Under the pieces are notes generated by a model. That model had not been told where the DNA came from. It saw nothing but the letters and a program-made list of their open reading frames with translations, and did not search any database. 64,000 nt of DNA from Jaapia argillacea MUCL 33604 (lineage: Eukaryota > Basidiomycota > Agaricomycetes > Jaapiales > Jaapiaceae): contig KL197724.1 of assembly GCA_000697665.1 (NCBI GenBank), positions 700,695 to 764,694 of the forward strand, written 5' to 3'. Below are positions 23,009 to 33,246 of this stretch, in pieces (the first letter of the stretch is position 1; the number at the start of each line of letters is the position of its first letter). Position numbers and translations under genes: made by a program.

Positions 23009-24347
23009 CAGCTCGACTGGGAACCCGATGATAGAGCCGCCAATGCAACTGATAGAGGACACCCAGACGGGATGTGTATAGGATGCAATGAGCTGGAGGA
23101 AAGGCAGGGATGAGCTGTGGGATGGGAAAGACATAGGGGGCACACATCAGGTCGTTCGGCGTTACGGTAGTAGCAGTTGGGAACTGCCATGTTCTGGGAA
23201 GCTCGTTGATGGCACGTGGAACAGTGGCGTCAGAGGCACTCCGGAATCTTATCTTATCTATACTGTATAATCAGAAAATCTAATCAACGAAAATATTTGA
23301 AAATTATTCAGTCGTGCTGACCTGTGCTGACACTTGTTCAACTTGTGCGGCGTAGTTCTACCATCCTCGACGTCCAGCAAACTACAAGTTCAGGCGCATC
23401 CTTCGAGCTTTCTTGCTACATTGTACTTTAACATGGCCTTCCAATCTGACTGCGCAGCTATCCCGGTTGTTCACGAGCTCATGGGAATGACAGAAGCGTG
23501 GCACACCAGGCGAAGATTCGAATCTGTGTGTATGGGCTCACTTTTCAATGTGATATCTACTATACTTTGAGCGCCCACCCAATGGTAGCCCACTGCAGAA
23601 AATGTGACCATGGTGGACGAATCCACTCCACGTGTCCTTAAGTCATTCTTCTCCTGCAGATTCGCAATTTAATCTCACGTCTACTGAGGTTTGACGGCGA
23701 TCACTATCGTTAACGGTGGCCATGGCTGATGCTATATCTTTCCAGATCGCAAATTATTATGGCCTCCGTTTCGATCCCTCTTTCTTGGGCAACCTGATAT
23801 GTCCAGGTATTTGCGACAACACTGGTGGGCCATAGCGTCGTGCCCGGTGAATTTACGAAACTTAGGACAGTCGCATCATGCCTTCGACCGGAGCCGCGGT
23901 GTTCTTACCAAGTGGGCCCAGAGTGGCAGGTATGTTGCGTCGGTCACCAAAACGCCCAACCCGACCTGCTACTTTGAGCTGTATTACCAGATCTCCCCCC
24001 TTTCATGCGGCTTTTCTCCTACTCAATTTAGTGATGGGTTGAGATTGGGGTGACAGGTCTTTTCTCCACGGATCGTTGACTAAAGATCCCCAGGTGTGCG
24101 GCGATCACTTCAGGTCCCAAAATCTTAAAGGCGATGGGACTACGCATCTTATGCGATGCGTACATGACATGGTCCTATATAACTTGCCATCCGTCAAGTA
24201 ATCTCGTACGGTTCTCATCACCTTCCAAAATTTCTCTCTATTCCAGTTATATCCCCGAGTGAGCTGGATGCTTCTCTCCTCGTCGCTCTTTCTTCTAGTA
24301 TCTTTTTCTGCCCTCACGTCTCTCGTTTCATATTCCCGTCGGACTCA
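23009..24347. other. Intergenic, no gene recognised
   Basis: About 1.3 kb between divergent genes. Short frames around 23.3-24.05 kb and 24.1-24.3 kb have no recognisable domain and no convincing splice pairs. The stretch 23.27-23.35 kb is AT-rich. I see nothing supportable. Confidence 0.4.
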
Positions 24348-26391
24348 ATGGCGGTCATGCTCCTTTTGCTAGCCGTTGCTCGATCCCTGTTGTTAATTTT
24401 AAGTGGAGTCTCACTTATATCTGTGGGTATACGTGTCTTGCATATGATACGTGTCACTTCATCCTCGCCGCACATCCCCCATTCCTCCACCCCGAAGCTC
24501 AGAGGTGACCTACCGTTCTTGCATCTGGCGATCGTCACTTCTTTGGGATTTCTATCTGCGGTGGCTGCCACCCTTAGCCTCGTCGCCTTTTCTGCCTCTC
24601 TTCTCCCCGACACGTGCGCAAAAGACTCGTTTAGAGGGTCAAGTGGAAGAGGAGTGTCTGATTTGGTCACCGCTTCCACTGCGGTTGTATATGTTATAAA
24701 ACTTGAGCGTACGTCCCATCCATTGTATATGCGCGTGCCATTGTGACTCTTGATGGTAGTGAGCTCAGTGCCCATATTCCTATTTACGAGGAAGAGCTTG
24801 GTTGCTATCAAGACCAGCTCCTCCTTTCGGCGAATCCCTCGGAACGCTTGTACCGCATGCCTCTCCTTAGTGCTCCTTTGTGGTGAGTACCCTTGGTTTC
24901 GCCGTTACTCGTCCTGCTTAACGGACTTTCTTGCACCGCAAGCGACGATATTGTCGTTTCTCTCTCTTTTCCTGCCCAATCTCTCCCCTCTAATCGGCCC
25001 CACCATCCTGCTCGTCAACACTGCTCTTCCTCTCGCTCCCCTTGTCGTTCTTGTCAATCTCTCCAGCAGTTTCAACACCAGGTGGACGGAGCCTCTGTGG
25101 CTGCTGTCCATTGGACAATGCTTGGGTATTGTCTCGTGCGTCGCCGACTTGATCGGCCTGTACCGCGGCATGCGTGGTGGCGGGATACGGAATGTAGGAT
25201 GGGAGTTAGCCGAGTGCGGGTTGTTGGTTGTATGGGGGTTCTTCGTCGTGCTCGTTTTTCATGGTATATGCGCTCATTTTGCCATCGCTACTGCTTTATC
25301 TAATGGCCTAAATAGCAATGTCTATCAACCACCCAGATATACCTCCGGGAACTCCTGCCCGACGCACCCGTGATCAACATAATCCATCAAATCGCCCATC
25401 ATCCCATGCAATCCCTTCACCCGATATCGAAGATTTCCTAGACCTCTCCGATCCCTTCGCCTCGCCACGAGTCAAACGACTCACTACCACCACCTCCAAT
25501 ACAACACCCCACTCCGCTTCTTCATCATTCATGTCTCCTCACTCTCCGACTTCCACAATATCAGCTCATTGGCACACGACTCCTGAAACGAACAATCGGA
25601 ATATTAGTGTGTTGTCGTTACCTCCTTTGAGACAGCCGACACATTATGCGATTGGTAATGGCGAGCCTTCGCCAACCGGGTCAGGGTTCAGTCGGGAAGT
25701 CCGCGTGGCCGGTGATGGGTATGGGATTGGGTACGGGTACGGGTATATGGGTGTCAAGGATCACCGAGTCCAGTGGAGTATCGGTCACGAAAAGAGGGGA
25801 TCGGAGTCCACTACTTCTCATGGCGCCTCTGCCTCGGGTTCAGAATTCTCGTGCTCTTCTGCATCGGGGAGTGTCGATGCTCCTGGGGAGTATGCCGCAT
25901 TCCCTCCCGCCGCTCCTGATAGATACCCTCCCGGCAGCCAATGCGACATATTTCCCCCTGAACGGGAGTATGGGAGGTATGCTTCTGGCTCCAGTGGACA
26001 AGGACAGGAGGAGGACGACGTAGCACTCAGGCAGTTGATCCTGAATACCCTAGATCTGGAACGTGTGGCGTTTCAGAAAACACCGAGTCCTCTTCGCACG
26101 ACGTTTTCGATTCCTAACCATCCAATAATCGCGCCCCCTCTACCCCCACTCTTCATGCCCTTCGCCGCAGAGGACGGAATGGAGAGGGGGAGAGCCTTCT
26201 CTGGCGGTGTGCGTCCTTTGGTAATCAGACCGCGACAGAACGACGCCTCACCGTCTCGAATCACCGACATTCAGGGGGAGGGCGATGGGGAGGGGAGGGT
26301 GGGTCGAAGTATCAGTCGCAATGATACCCCCAGACCTAATACTGGGAGGAGTTCGTTGACTATCACTCCTGGACCTTTCGCACGATTTTGA
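24348..26391 (+). CDS. Predicted 7-TM membrane protein with disordered tail
   Basis: Four exons (24348-24708, 24760-24882, 24943-25263, 25316-26391) join in phase to 626 residues. The first 270 residues hold about seven hydrophobic helices: near the N-terminus (MLLLLAVARSLLLILSGVSL), LHLAIVTSLGFLSAVAATL, a third around VTASTAVVYVIK, then around LSLVLLCATILSFLSLFLP, IGPTILLVNTALPLAPLVVL, LLSIGQCLGIVSCVADLIGL and LLVVWGFFVVLVF. The remaining 355 residues are Ser/Pro/Gly-rich and disordered, with a GYGIGYGYGYMG stretch. I do not recognise the family; the helix count would fit a receptor-like topology, which is an inference only. The two halves, seen separately, look like unrelated frames; the intron at 25264-25315 joins them. 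Confidence 0.7.
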
Positions 26392-26806
26392 AGAGCAGTT
26401 CAACCGCAGATGGAGGGGCAGCTGTTGTATTAGTAGTATTTGTTGGGGTTAGGCTGTACCTTCGACGTTTTTTGGGTTTTTGAAGTTTCATTGGTCAAAT
26501 ATAAATGTAGAATATGTGTTCCTGCTGTTGTAGTGTCCTGAAACGCAGTTGCCAGAGCCATTGGCCTTGTTTGAGCGTCGAATGATGATGATGGGTTGTA
26601 TTTGCCCATGACGGTATCTTTGGGCCTCGTTCAGAATGTGACGTGACATTTGTCTGGCCACCCGTCTGGCAACTCTGGCCACTCTATCATCATGACCGTT
26701 CACCTTGTCGTACATCGCCACCAACATGGATGTAGATCACCAAGGGTGTCCACCCACTCTTTCAGGTAGATGAAAACGAAGTCTGCTTGTCTGTCGCTTT
26801 TTACTT
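26392..26806. other. Intergenic spacer
   Basis: 415 bp between two genes on the same strand. Probably the 3' UTR of the membrane protein and the promoter of the next gene; no repeats or RNA genes seen. Confidence 0.35.
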
Positions 26807-28144
26807 ATGATATCCCCACCAACATCAGGACCAGAGCATGCCGCTGCAGCGATATACATCCCCCCTGAAATACTACTGGCAATATTGGCGCCCATTGCCC
26901 CGCAACGTGTCATGCCCCCCGTAATCATCTCCTTCCTTAAGGAAACTGAGATCCAGCGCGAAATCGAATACGCATCGGAACGACGTAACTTTGCCAACCT
27001 TGCCCTCGTATCTCCCCTCTTTAAAGGCGCAGTCTACCACCATTTGTTTCGCAACCTTGTCATTTTACCATCCACCGATATCGTAAAACTAGCTGCGGTA
27101 TTGGAGAATTATGGATCTCTAGTCCGCACCATAATTTTCGATGGGATCTCAAGCGACCTTCCCTATCTCCTACAACCCCAATGCCCAGATAACATCGCGA
27201 ATCGAATTACGGAAATGCATCGTGCCGTTAACCGTTGCTTCGCTTTGGCGAACCATGCGAAGGAGCTCGAGGTGTATGGTCATCATGTGCTGTTCATCCC
27301 AGAAATTGCGAGGAGCACCTGGCATCGAAATTGTCGGATACCAGAGTTTTCTATTCCAGGGGATCCACTTCCTGTGATCCAATCTTTGACATGGCGATGT
27401 CTTCCTCATCGGAGCGATCTTGACTTTCGTCACGCTTTACATCGGCTCGGGCCGAACCTCGAGGTGTTGAGAGTAGAGATGTGGAAAGATCTTTCCGTTG
27501 GTGCAACACCAAATATGACCCTGCCAATCTCCAAACTCCCAAAATTGCGATGTCTGCAAATTGGGTACGGACAGGCTACATTCGAGGACGTGAACGAGCT
27601 GGTTCAAAGCACGATGTTCACGAATGATGCTGGTCACACCTTCACCAATTTACGGCAGTTGGTGATCATGGAAGTTGAGATGATCGGGGAGGAACAGTTT
27701 TTGACCTTGCTGCGGTCAAATTCTCTGGGATCGCGTCTCGAACACCTCTCCATTTTTCTTGCCCCCACCGTCAGGCAGAACCACACCCACATCCAACGCA
27801 CCTTCTCACCTTCGTTGCCATCCTCCATCCTCCAGCTCTGTCCCTCCTTGAGGCAGTTCGCATACCTGAATGTTGCGACGACAGACTTTTCTTCCGACCT
27901 CCCGCCTTCGCTTGCAAGCCTCAGGTTCACGTTTCAGCCCGATGCGCTGACTAACAATACGAGGATGTCGGCTTTGGCGGATTATATCTCGTCTCCGAAT
28001 GGTGCCAACTTGCGGGATTTGACCATCGTGTTGATGGGTCCGATTGACGTTGGTATTCAAGTTTCACTGGAGGGTGTATGCGCTCGTAATCGGGTCAGGT
28101 GTGATATAAGGGAAGAGAAATTCCCTAGGTTCTCGAATTCTTGA
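26807..28144 (+). CDS. F-box-like/LRR protein
   Basis: A single exon of 445 residues. The N-terminus IYIPPEILLAILAPIAP followed by NFANLALVSPLFKGAVYHHLFRNLVI matches the F-box-like pattern of basidiomycetes (IPxEIL, then ALVSxxF, then LFxNLVI). The rest is a series of degenerate LRR-like units, e.g. LGPNLEVLRVEMW, LPKLRCLQIG, FTNLRQLVIMEVEMIG and RLEHLSIFLAP. It probably serves as a substrate adaptor in an SCF ubiquitin ligase. It is the only F-box-type gene in this window with a fully open frame and no introns. Confidence 0.75.
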   Translation: MISPPTSGPEHAAAAIYIPPEILLAILAPIAPQRVMPPVIISFLKETEIQREIEYASERRNFANLALVSPLFKGAVYHHLFRNLVILPSTDIVKLAAVLENYGSLVRTIIFDGISSDLPYLLQPQCPDNIANRITEMHRAVNRCFALANHAKELEVYGHHVLFIPEIARSTWHRNCRIPEFSIPGDPLPVIQSLTWRCLPHRSDLDFRHALHRLGPNLEVLRVEMWKDLSVGATPNMTLPISKLPKLRCLQIGYGQATFEDVNELVQSTMFTNDAGHTFTNLRQLVIMEVEMIGEEQFLTLLRSNSLGSRLEHLSIFLAPTVRQNHTHIQRTFSPSLPSSILQLCPSLRQFAYLNVATTDFSSDLPPSLASLRFTFQPDALTNNTRMSALADYISSPNGANLRDLTIVLMGPIDVGIQVSLEGVCARNRVRCDIREEKFPRFSNS

Positions 28145-28277
28145 AACATCGTCTGGCACTATAAGCTACCAAACAAATGTATGTACTCATAGTTTCGACT
28201 GTATGAAGGAAATCCGATGCCAATCGTCGACTCTGTATGTCAACGAGGGGATGCTGCTGAGGAGGTGTGACTGGTGG

Positions 28278-28967
28278 TCAGATGTTGTCGTTGATCTGCG
28301 AATGTAACGGCGTTAATCGGTGAGAACCCGCCTCTCACGAATCGACGGACCAGTTCTCCATTGTGAACCCATGTGAGGATTTGATCTCGCATACTCAGCA
28401 TTGAAGTGAGCGATTTGGGAGATGTAAAGTTCTCCTTCCAATCCATGATAAGATCCGGTGTGCCGACTTCGATACCGGGCTCCTTTTCGACCCTATATAC
28501 TCTCCACCACGACCCAACGGTTTGGACACCCCATATCGCATTGGACCATTTGTCGCCGGCGGGGTTGTTGTCCTTGGTTCCTACCAGATCTTTCATGTAT
28601 GCCTTTAGTTTTTCGGAAGATTCTTCGAAAGGTGCGCCCACAGGCTTTATGTCGACGATGGCGAGATGACGAAGGCAGCCCCTCTCGTCTCGACTGAGGG
28701 TGTATCTGATGGATTCTCCATGATGAGAGCTGTCGATCGATCAACTTTCAGTGAAGATGGCCTGTGCCCATAAAACAAGTTGTCGCACAAGATACGTTGA
28801 AGCCTGGATAAGAAGTGACTGCTGAGAGGGAACAATGTGTACAAGATGCGATTCCAAAGGTCGCGGAAGTCGGTGTCACGCGGCTCGCCGTCGTGTAGTG
28901 TCTCTCGAACACGATTGAACTGCAAAGCAAACAATTTCGTGATCTCCTCCTGCGATTGTTGCGCCAT
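28278..28967 (-). CDS. Unnamed W-rich family protein, copy at 28 kb
   Basis: Three exons (28967-28789, 28729-28339, 28295-28278) give 195 residues starting MAQQSQEEITKLFALQFNRV. It is homologous over its length to the gene at 15359-16051, with the same two intron positions and phases; the last exon codes only INDNI. Conserved blocks are VRETLH, HHGESIRYTL, LAIVDIKPVG, IWGVQTVGSWWRVYRV and LIMDWKENF. The function is unknown. It is divergently arranged with the HAC1-like gene and shares a 353-bp promoter region with it. An upstream in-frame ATG at about 29045 is possible but would add residues absent from copy 1. Confidence 0.7.
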
Positions 28968-29087
28968 AGGCTGAGGATGTTGAGAGACAATCTTTGACCG
29001 GCAGCAGAACGGTCGTGTTAGGACCTCCATCAAATTGGGACACAAAAGGGAATTGACTTCCCTAATTTAGATGGTCCGTTTTAGGGT

Positions 29088-29104
29088 CCACGGGACGTCC
29101 GTGG
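29088..29104. promoter_or_regulatory. ACGT-centred palindrome in divergent promoter
   Basis: CCACGG, a GACGT core, then CCGTGG: a 17-bp near-perfect inverted repeat about 220 bp upstream of the HAC1-like start. ACGT-core sites are typical bZIP targets. Inference from sequence only. Confidence 0.35.
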
Positions 29105-29138
29105 GAACGCTGGGGACGCGAAAGGATGATGTGTCGAG

Positions 29139-29145
29139 TGACGTG
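29139..29145 (+). promoter_or_regulatory. UPRE-like TGACGTG site
   Basis: TGACGTG lies 176 bp upstream of the HAC1-like ATG. TGACGTG(G/A) is the unfolded-protein-response element recognised by XBP1/ATF6 and is related to fungal UPREs. The position fits positive autoregulation, as known for HAC1 in yeast and XBP1 in animals. Binding is not shown. Confidence 0.4.
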
Positions 29146-29320
29146 TCAATTGCTCTTTCTTCACGACCTCCACGTAGCCGTCCTGCGTCTTAGCCGACCG
29201 CAGTTCTCCATATCCTACAAGACTAGCATTCCTTCAGTCTTACGTCCACTTACACGTATCTCAAACGTAGTCCATCATCACCCCCACCTTCTCCATCTCT
29301 GATTCCTATAATCACCAACC

Positions 29321-30501
29321 ATGTCGACCTCTATCAACCCCTCGTCACTCTCATTCCACTCACCCTCCCCGGAACCATCGTCTTCCAGCAATAAACGCTC
29401 GGTCTCTCCCTCTGAATCCGACTCCCATTCGAATGCAGGTAGCTCACGCAAGCGCCAGAGGACAGATCTGTCCGCTGAAGAGCGCAAAGACGCTAGGATG
29501 CACAGAAATCGCATCGCAGCTCAAAATTCCCGCGATCGGCGCAAGGCTCATTATGCCCACCTCGAACAGCGTGTAGCTGAACTCGAAGAGGAGAACCGGA
29601 GACTGAGAGCTGGTATGGCTGTGCCCTCCGTTCTCCCACACCGGTCCGAGACCGAGAAGGTGGAAGAGAGAGAACGGGAGAAGGCAAAGGAGAGGGAGAA
29701 CGAGGAGCTGAGGGAGAGAATTAGAACTCTAGAGAAGGGTTGGGAAGCAGTCGTCAAAGCCCTAGCGGCTCAAGGTCTGCCCACCGGCCTCTCCACAGCG
29801 CTCTCCTCGACCTCGTCGGAACCCCTCCCACCGTCAAATATTCCCACCATTGTTCCCACAACACCCATGTTCCCCATTTCCCCTCCATCGACCCTCGCCT
29901 CCCTCACTTCCAGCCCGAGTTGTTTTGTCCCCTCACCGTCAATGTCATCAGCTGATGAATTTGAGCCCACTCGCCACCTAGCACGGGTGGCGACCATCGA
30001 TCCAACTTCGATGCCCCTGCAGCGGGTGGACTCGATACCAATCAGCTCGATCTCGACATTAGCGCACGGGACTTCCACCACCAACTCAACGGCACACAAT
30101 TCGCTGACCCTACGTCGACGACGAATAGCCAATCAGCAGTCGATGAAGCAACTATGGAAGATCTTCTCCGTGAGATCCTCGCGGCTTCTCCCACCATCTC
30201 GTCGACGTCTTTACCTTCTGACGAGTCCATCTCATCATCCTCACCCCTCACCTCTCCAGCACAAGTCCCGTCCACCTCCACGTCCTCCGCGACGCAAATG
30301 ATCAACGAGTCTCATTATATGGACGAGGACTGGGAGAGTGAGAGTAATAAGGAGATGCAGAGATTGATTTTGGGCATGTTGCCTCAAGTATCGTCGGATA
30401 TCCGCGTCGAGACCGTCGACTTTCCATCGGCTCTGAACTTGGAGCTTGGTGGATGGGATCTGGAGAACGTCTTACCTCCGTCCCAGGTCGGCGTGTTCTG
30501 A
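29321..30501 (+). CDS. HAC1: HAC1/XBP1-type bZIP transcription factor
   Basis: Translation from 29321 gives a bZIP near residues 43-100: RKRQRTDLSAEERKDARMHR, then NRIAAQNSRDRRKAHYAHLE and a Leu zipper (LEEENRRL). RNRxAAQxSRDRKKA in the basic region is diagnostic of Hac1/XBP1. The first frame ends at 30301 with an Arg/Pro-rich tail (326 residues). A second frame, clearly protein-like (LDTNQLDLDISARDFHHQLN, later MEDLLREILAAS and an acidic DEDWESESNKE), runs to 30501. Removing the predicted 38-nt Ire1-type intron at 29982-30019 joins the two into a 380-residue protein. Such splicing activates the unfolded protein response from the ER. The C-terminal half made by splicing would be the activation domain. 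A long pyrimidine-rich 3' flank follows. Confidence 0.9.
29982..30019 (+). other. Predicted Ire1-type unconventional intron
   Basis: The 5' site lies in a hairpin with a 6-bp stem (GCCACC 29973-29978, GGTGGC 29986-29991) and 7-nt loop TAGCACG, cut after the third loop base. The 3' site lies in a hairpin CCC/GGG (29-bp region around 30014-30026) with 7-nt loop CTGCAGC, the classical CNG/CNG Ire1 loop, cut after 30019. The excised 38 nt shift the frame by exactly the amount needed, and the junction codon GCA is preserved. No GT-AG pair of suitable length does this. Position +3 of the 5' loop is C rather than the usual G. An alternative 5' site at 29951 (CAG/CTG) would remove 68 nt with the same frame result. 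Confidence 0.65.
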
Positions 30502-31459
30502 TTATAGAAGTGTTGGACGGCTCTTCACCTTCCTTCGCTTTTTCGCTTTGTCATGTTATCTGACTTTGGGTTGTCGCTTTGTCCGTCATCTTTTCTCTGC
30601 ATCTCTCTGTACCGCATCATCTCTTTCACTCTTATTTATGATACCAGCCCCATCGTCTCATTTCCTCTATATCTCAAAAGGACGCGCTTCTTACTGCATT
30701 TCCTCCCTTTCTCTCCACTGCTCCGTCGACCGCCTCCTTACCGACAATCATTCTACTCTTCACTCTAGCCGCCACTTTTCTCACCTACTAGATTACCCTC
30801 TGATGCTGTCTCCTTTCTGTTTCCTTCTCTCCGTTGTTCTCCCCTTCGGGGTTGATGAACAGTGTAGGGATTAAATAGCTAGTGAGCGCTTGGAGGGTTT
30901 TTCTGTTGGGTGGATTTTTGCGGGCGGGAGAGTCGAGTAGTTGCTTCGTTGGTTAGTTAGCACTGCGTAGTTGTGTTTTGGACTTGGTTGAATGCATGAT
31001 GTTGTGCGACACCATCCAGCTTGTTCGAAGATTCGAAGTTGATCAGAAATTTCGTGAAGTTGCCATAAGTTGCCCATTGCCGCCCGCGACAGAAAGTCCG
31101 ACCCGTAGTGAATGTTGCTCAGAGCAAACTGCTTCCCGAGCAATCAAGCGGTTCTCGGGCCCTTGGATTGCTCAATTGCTCGCAGCCCCGTTGTCGAGAA
31201 AGTCCGACCCGCAGGGAATGTTGCAGCCGTGGATGGAGCATCACATGCATCAAAACCCCAAGTGGAAGGTGGGGTAACTCCGCTCACCCAACAACTCCTT
31301 TGTCGCGAGCTGCACTTTCGACTGGGGGTCACTTCAGTTGGGAATAGTGTTTCGTAGGATATCCTACTGCGAATACACGCTAGCAAGGTAACCAGTGGAT
31401 TCGCATATTTATCGCTACGCCTCAAGGTCAACTCATATCCTCACCATTCCACAGAAATC
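30502..31459. other. Intergenic; CT-rich 3' flank and a short direct repeat
   Basis: 30.51-30.87 kb is strongly pyrimidine-rich and is likely the 3' UTR of the bZIP gene. A 28-bp imperfect direct repeat (AGAAAGTCCGACCCG... ) occurs near 31089 and 31197. No gene is supported. Confidence 0.4.
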
Positions 31460-32755
31460 ATGGCCAAAATAGTGGCCCCTGACGACGAAAACCCCCTTCC
31501 AACTCGACTCCCCCTCACCTCACTTCCCCCCGACACCACCCGTCGTTTACCCCACGAGCTACTGACAAACATTTTCATGAAAGCCATCAGCGCCGACCTT
31601 GAAAACTGGCTCGTTGCGATGCGCATTTCCCATGTCTCCAGTCGCTGACGGGCGATCATCCACCAGTATCCACTTGCTTGGACGAACATCCATGTACGTT
31701 TACATACCAAGCCCGAGATATTAGACCTGTACATGGAAAGGTCCCGTAACTGTCGTTTCGACCTCAAATTCGACGACGTCGGAGCAGGGACTTCCACCCA
31801 CTCACCGAAGATGGTTCTATCCAAGATTGATCCCGTCATCCCATACATTGGGCGTGTTCGTTCCATAACCTTGAAGCTCCTCCCTCCTACCATGCGGGAG
31901 TTCTTCGTCTACGATATGCCAGAGTATCCTTTGCTGGAGGAGATAAGGGTCATAGATCATTCTGGGGCGTTGCCGTCGACTACCAACGTATACGACGGGT
32001 TCTTGTTCTCCGAGTTTACGTCCCTCTCGGCACCTCTTCTCAAGTCAGCTGTATTCGACCGATGTGTACCGAACGCTCCTCGTTCATCGTCATGTTCTCT
32101 CACTACCCTCCAAATCGGCTACGCAAATATACCGAGGTACCACCTGAAGCAAGTTCTGGAGGGTTGTCCCCTTCTGGAAAAGTTGGAACTCCGGACTTGG
32201 TGCTCGAACCTTGGCGAGAGGGACGAAGGAACCCTCATTCTGAAGCACCTCCATACGCTCATCATCCATTCGTCCTACCAATGGAAAGGCATCATATACT
32301 TTAATGGCCTTCTTGCTCTCGCACTCCTGCAGGCCCCTGTCCTCACCACCATCGAGCTCCATGATTGTAACGGCATAGCATTCGGAGACACACCCGGCTC
32401 TGGCGAGCTCGTCCACAGATTCCTCGCACAATCAGGGTACCCGCCACTTCATCGGCTATTACTCCGCAACTCGGATTGGAATCGCGAGGAGATGGAACTT
32501 TGCTTCCGCGCAATGTCCCGTTTGAAGGATGTTTGCTTTGAAGATTCCGATGTCGAACTCGAGGACCTCCAAGGGAGGTTGGGATCTGAACTTCGATCCA
32601 TCACTTTCCGTCGTTGCCGTTCCCCCGCGATATCACAGCAATTGCTTCGTGCTATGTTGGAGGACCGTCGCCCTGAACAATTGGCACCTTCCAGCATGAG
32701 CAAGTTCGTCGACGTGACCGTCGACCATTGTTCCAACAGGGTCTTCTATGCCTAG
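31460..32755 (+). pseudogene. F-box/LRR gene with one in-frame TGA
   Basis: One exon, 431 residues if the internal TGA at 31646-31648 is ignored. The F-box is RLPHELLTNIFMKAI followed by RISHVSSR, then the TGA, then RAIIHQYPLAWTNIHVRL. In relatives of this family the residue at the stop is Trp (SRWRAI), so a TGG to TGA change is the simplest account. Downstream, LRR-like units are intact (CPLLEKLELRTW, YPPLHRLLLRNSDW, RLKDVCFEDSDVELEDLQG). All remaining sequence is open, so the loss is recent or the TGA is read through; the TGA-C context is one of the leakier ones. Likely an SCF adaptor in origin. Confidence 0.75.
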
Positions 32756-33237
32756 TGTTCGTTGGGTTGCTGGCGATGGGGTGGCTCCGGGGAGACTGAG
32801 GCAGTACGTTCACCTGGATCGTTTTGGATGGCACTTGATATGGTCTGGTGTTTGGCACCGGCGTTGTACCCTGAAAACCTCTATGGGAAGTCCATGAGGC
32901 TGCAAATATAAATTTTGCTTTGCAAGGGTACGAGTCGTGGGCCGATATCTAGGTATCGATGCGAGACAAGAGCTGGAGAGCTGTATCGAGAGCTTCTGTG
33001 GTGACGTAAATGCCCCATATACTGGCGTCCAACAAGGCGCCCTGACGTTGGTGTCATGCCTCCAACCACATCGCGGGCGTCTTGTGATTGGCGAGTGGGA
33101 CAGACTGAGGGCCCAGCACATGAGAGTCGGCCTGCGAGTTCGACGCCTCAACTCCCAGATACGACTGTAAGTACTTCTTGCGTCGCTGTGGCTGTCAGCT
33201 GTACGCAACAAATGGATCAATTTTCACGAGTGGCAAA
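32756..33237. other. Intergenic between F-box gene and foldback element
   Basis: 482 bp. Both strands show open frames of up to 136 codons with no recognisable domain. Nothing supportable. Confidence 0.35.
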
Positions 33238-33246
33238 CTGAAAATG

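Noticed and set aside
29987-30022. Ordinary 36-nt GT-AG intron (GTGGCG...CTGCAG) in the bZIP gene
   Set aside because: Too short for this genome, and a 36-nt loss keeps the first frame, so it cannot reach the downstream coding frame.
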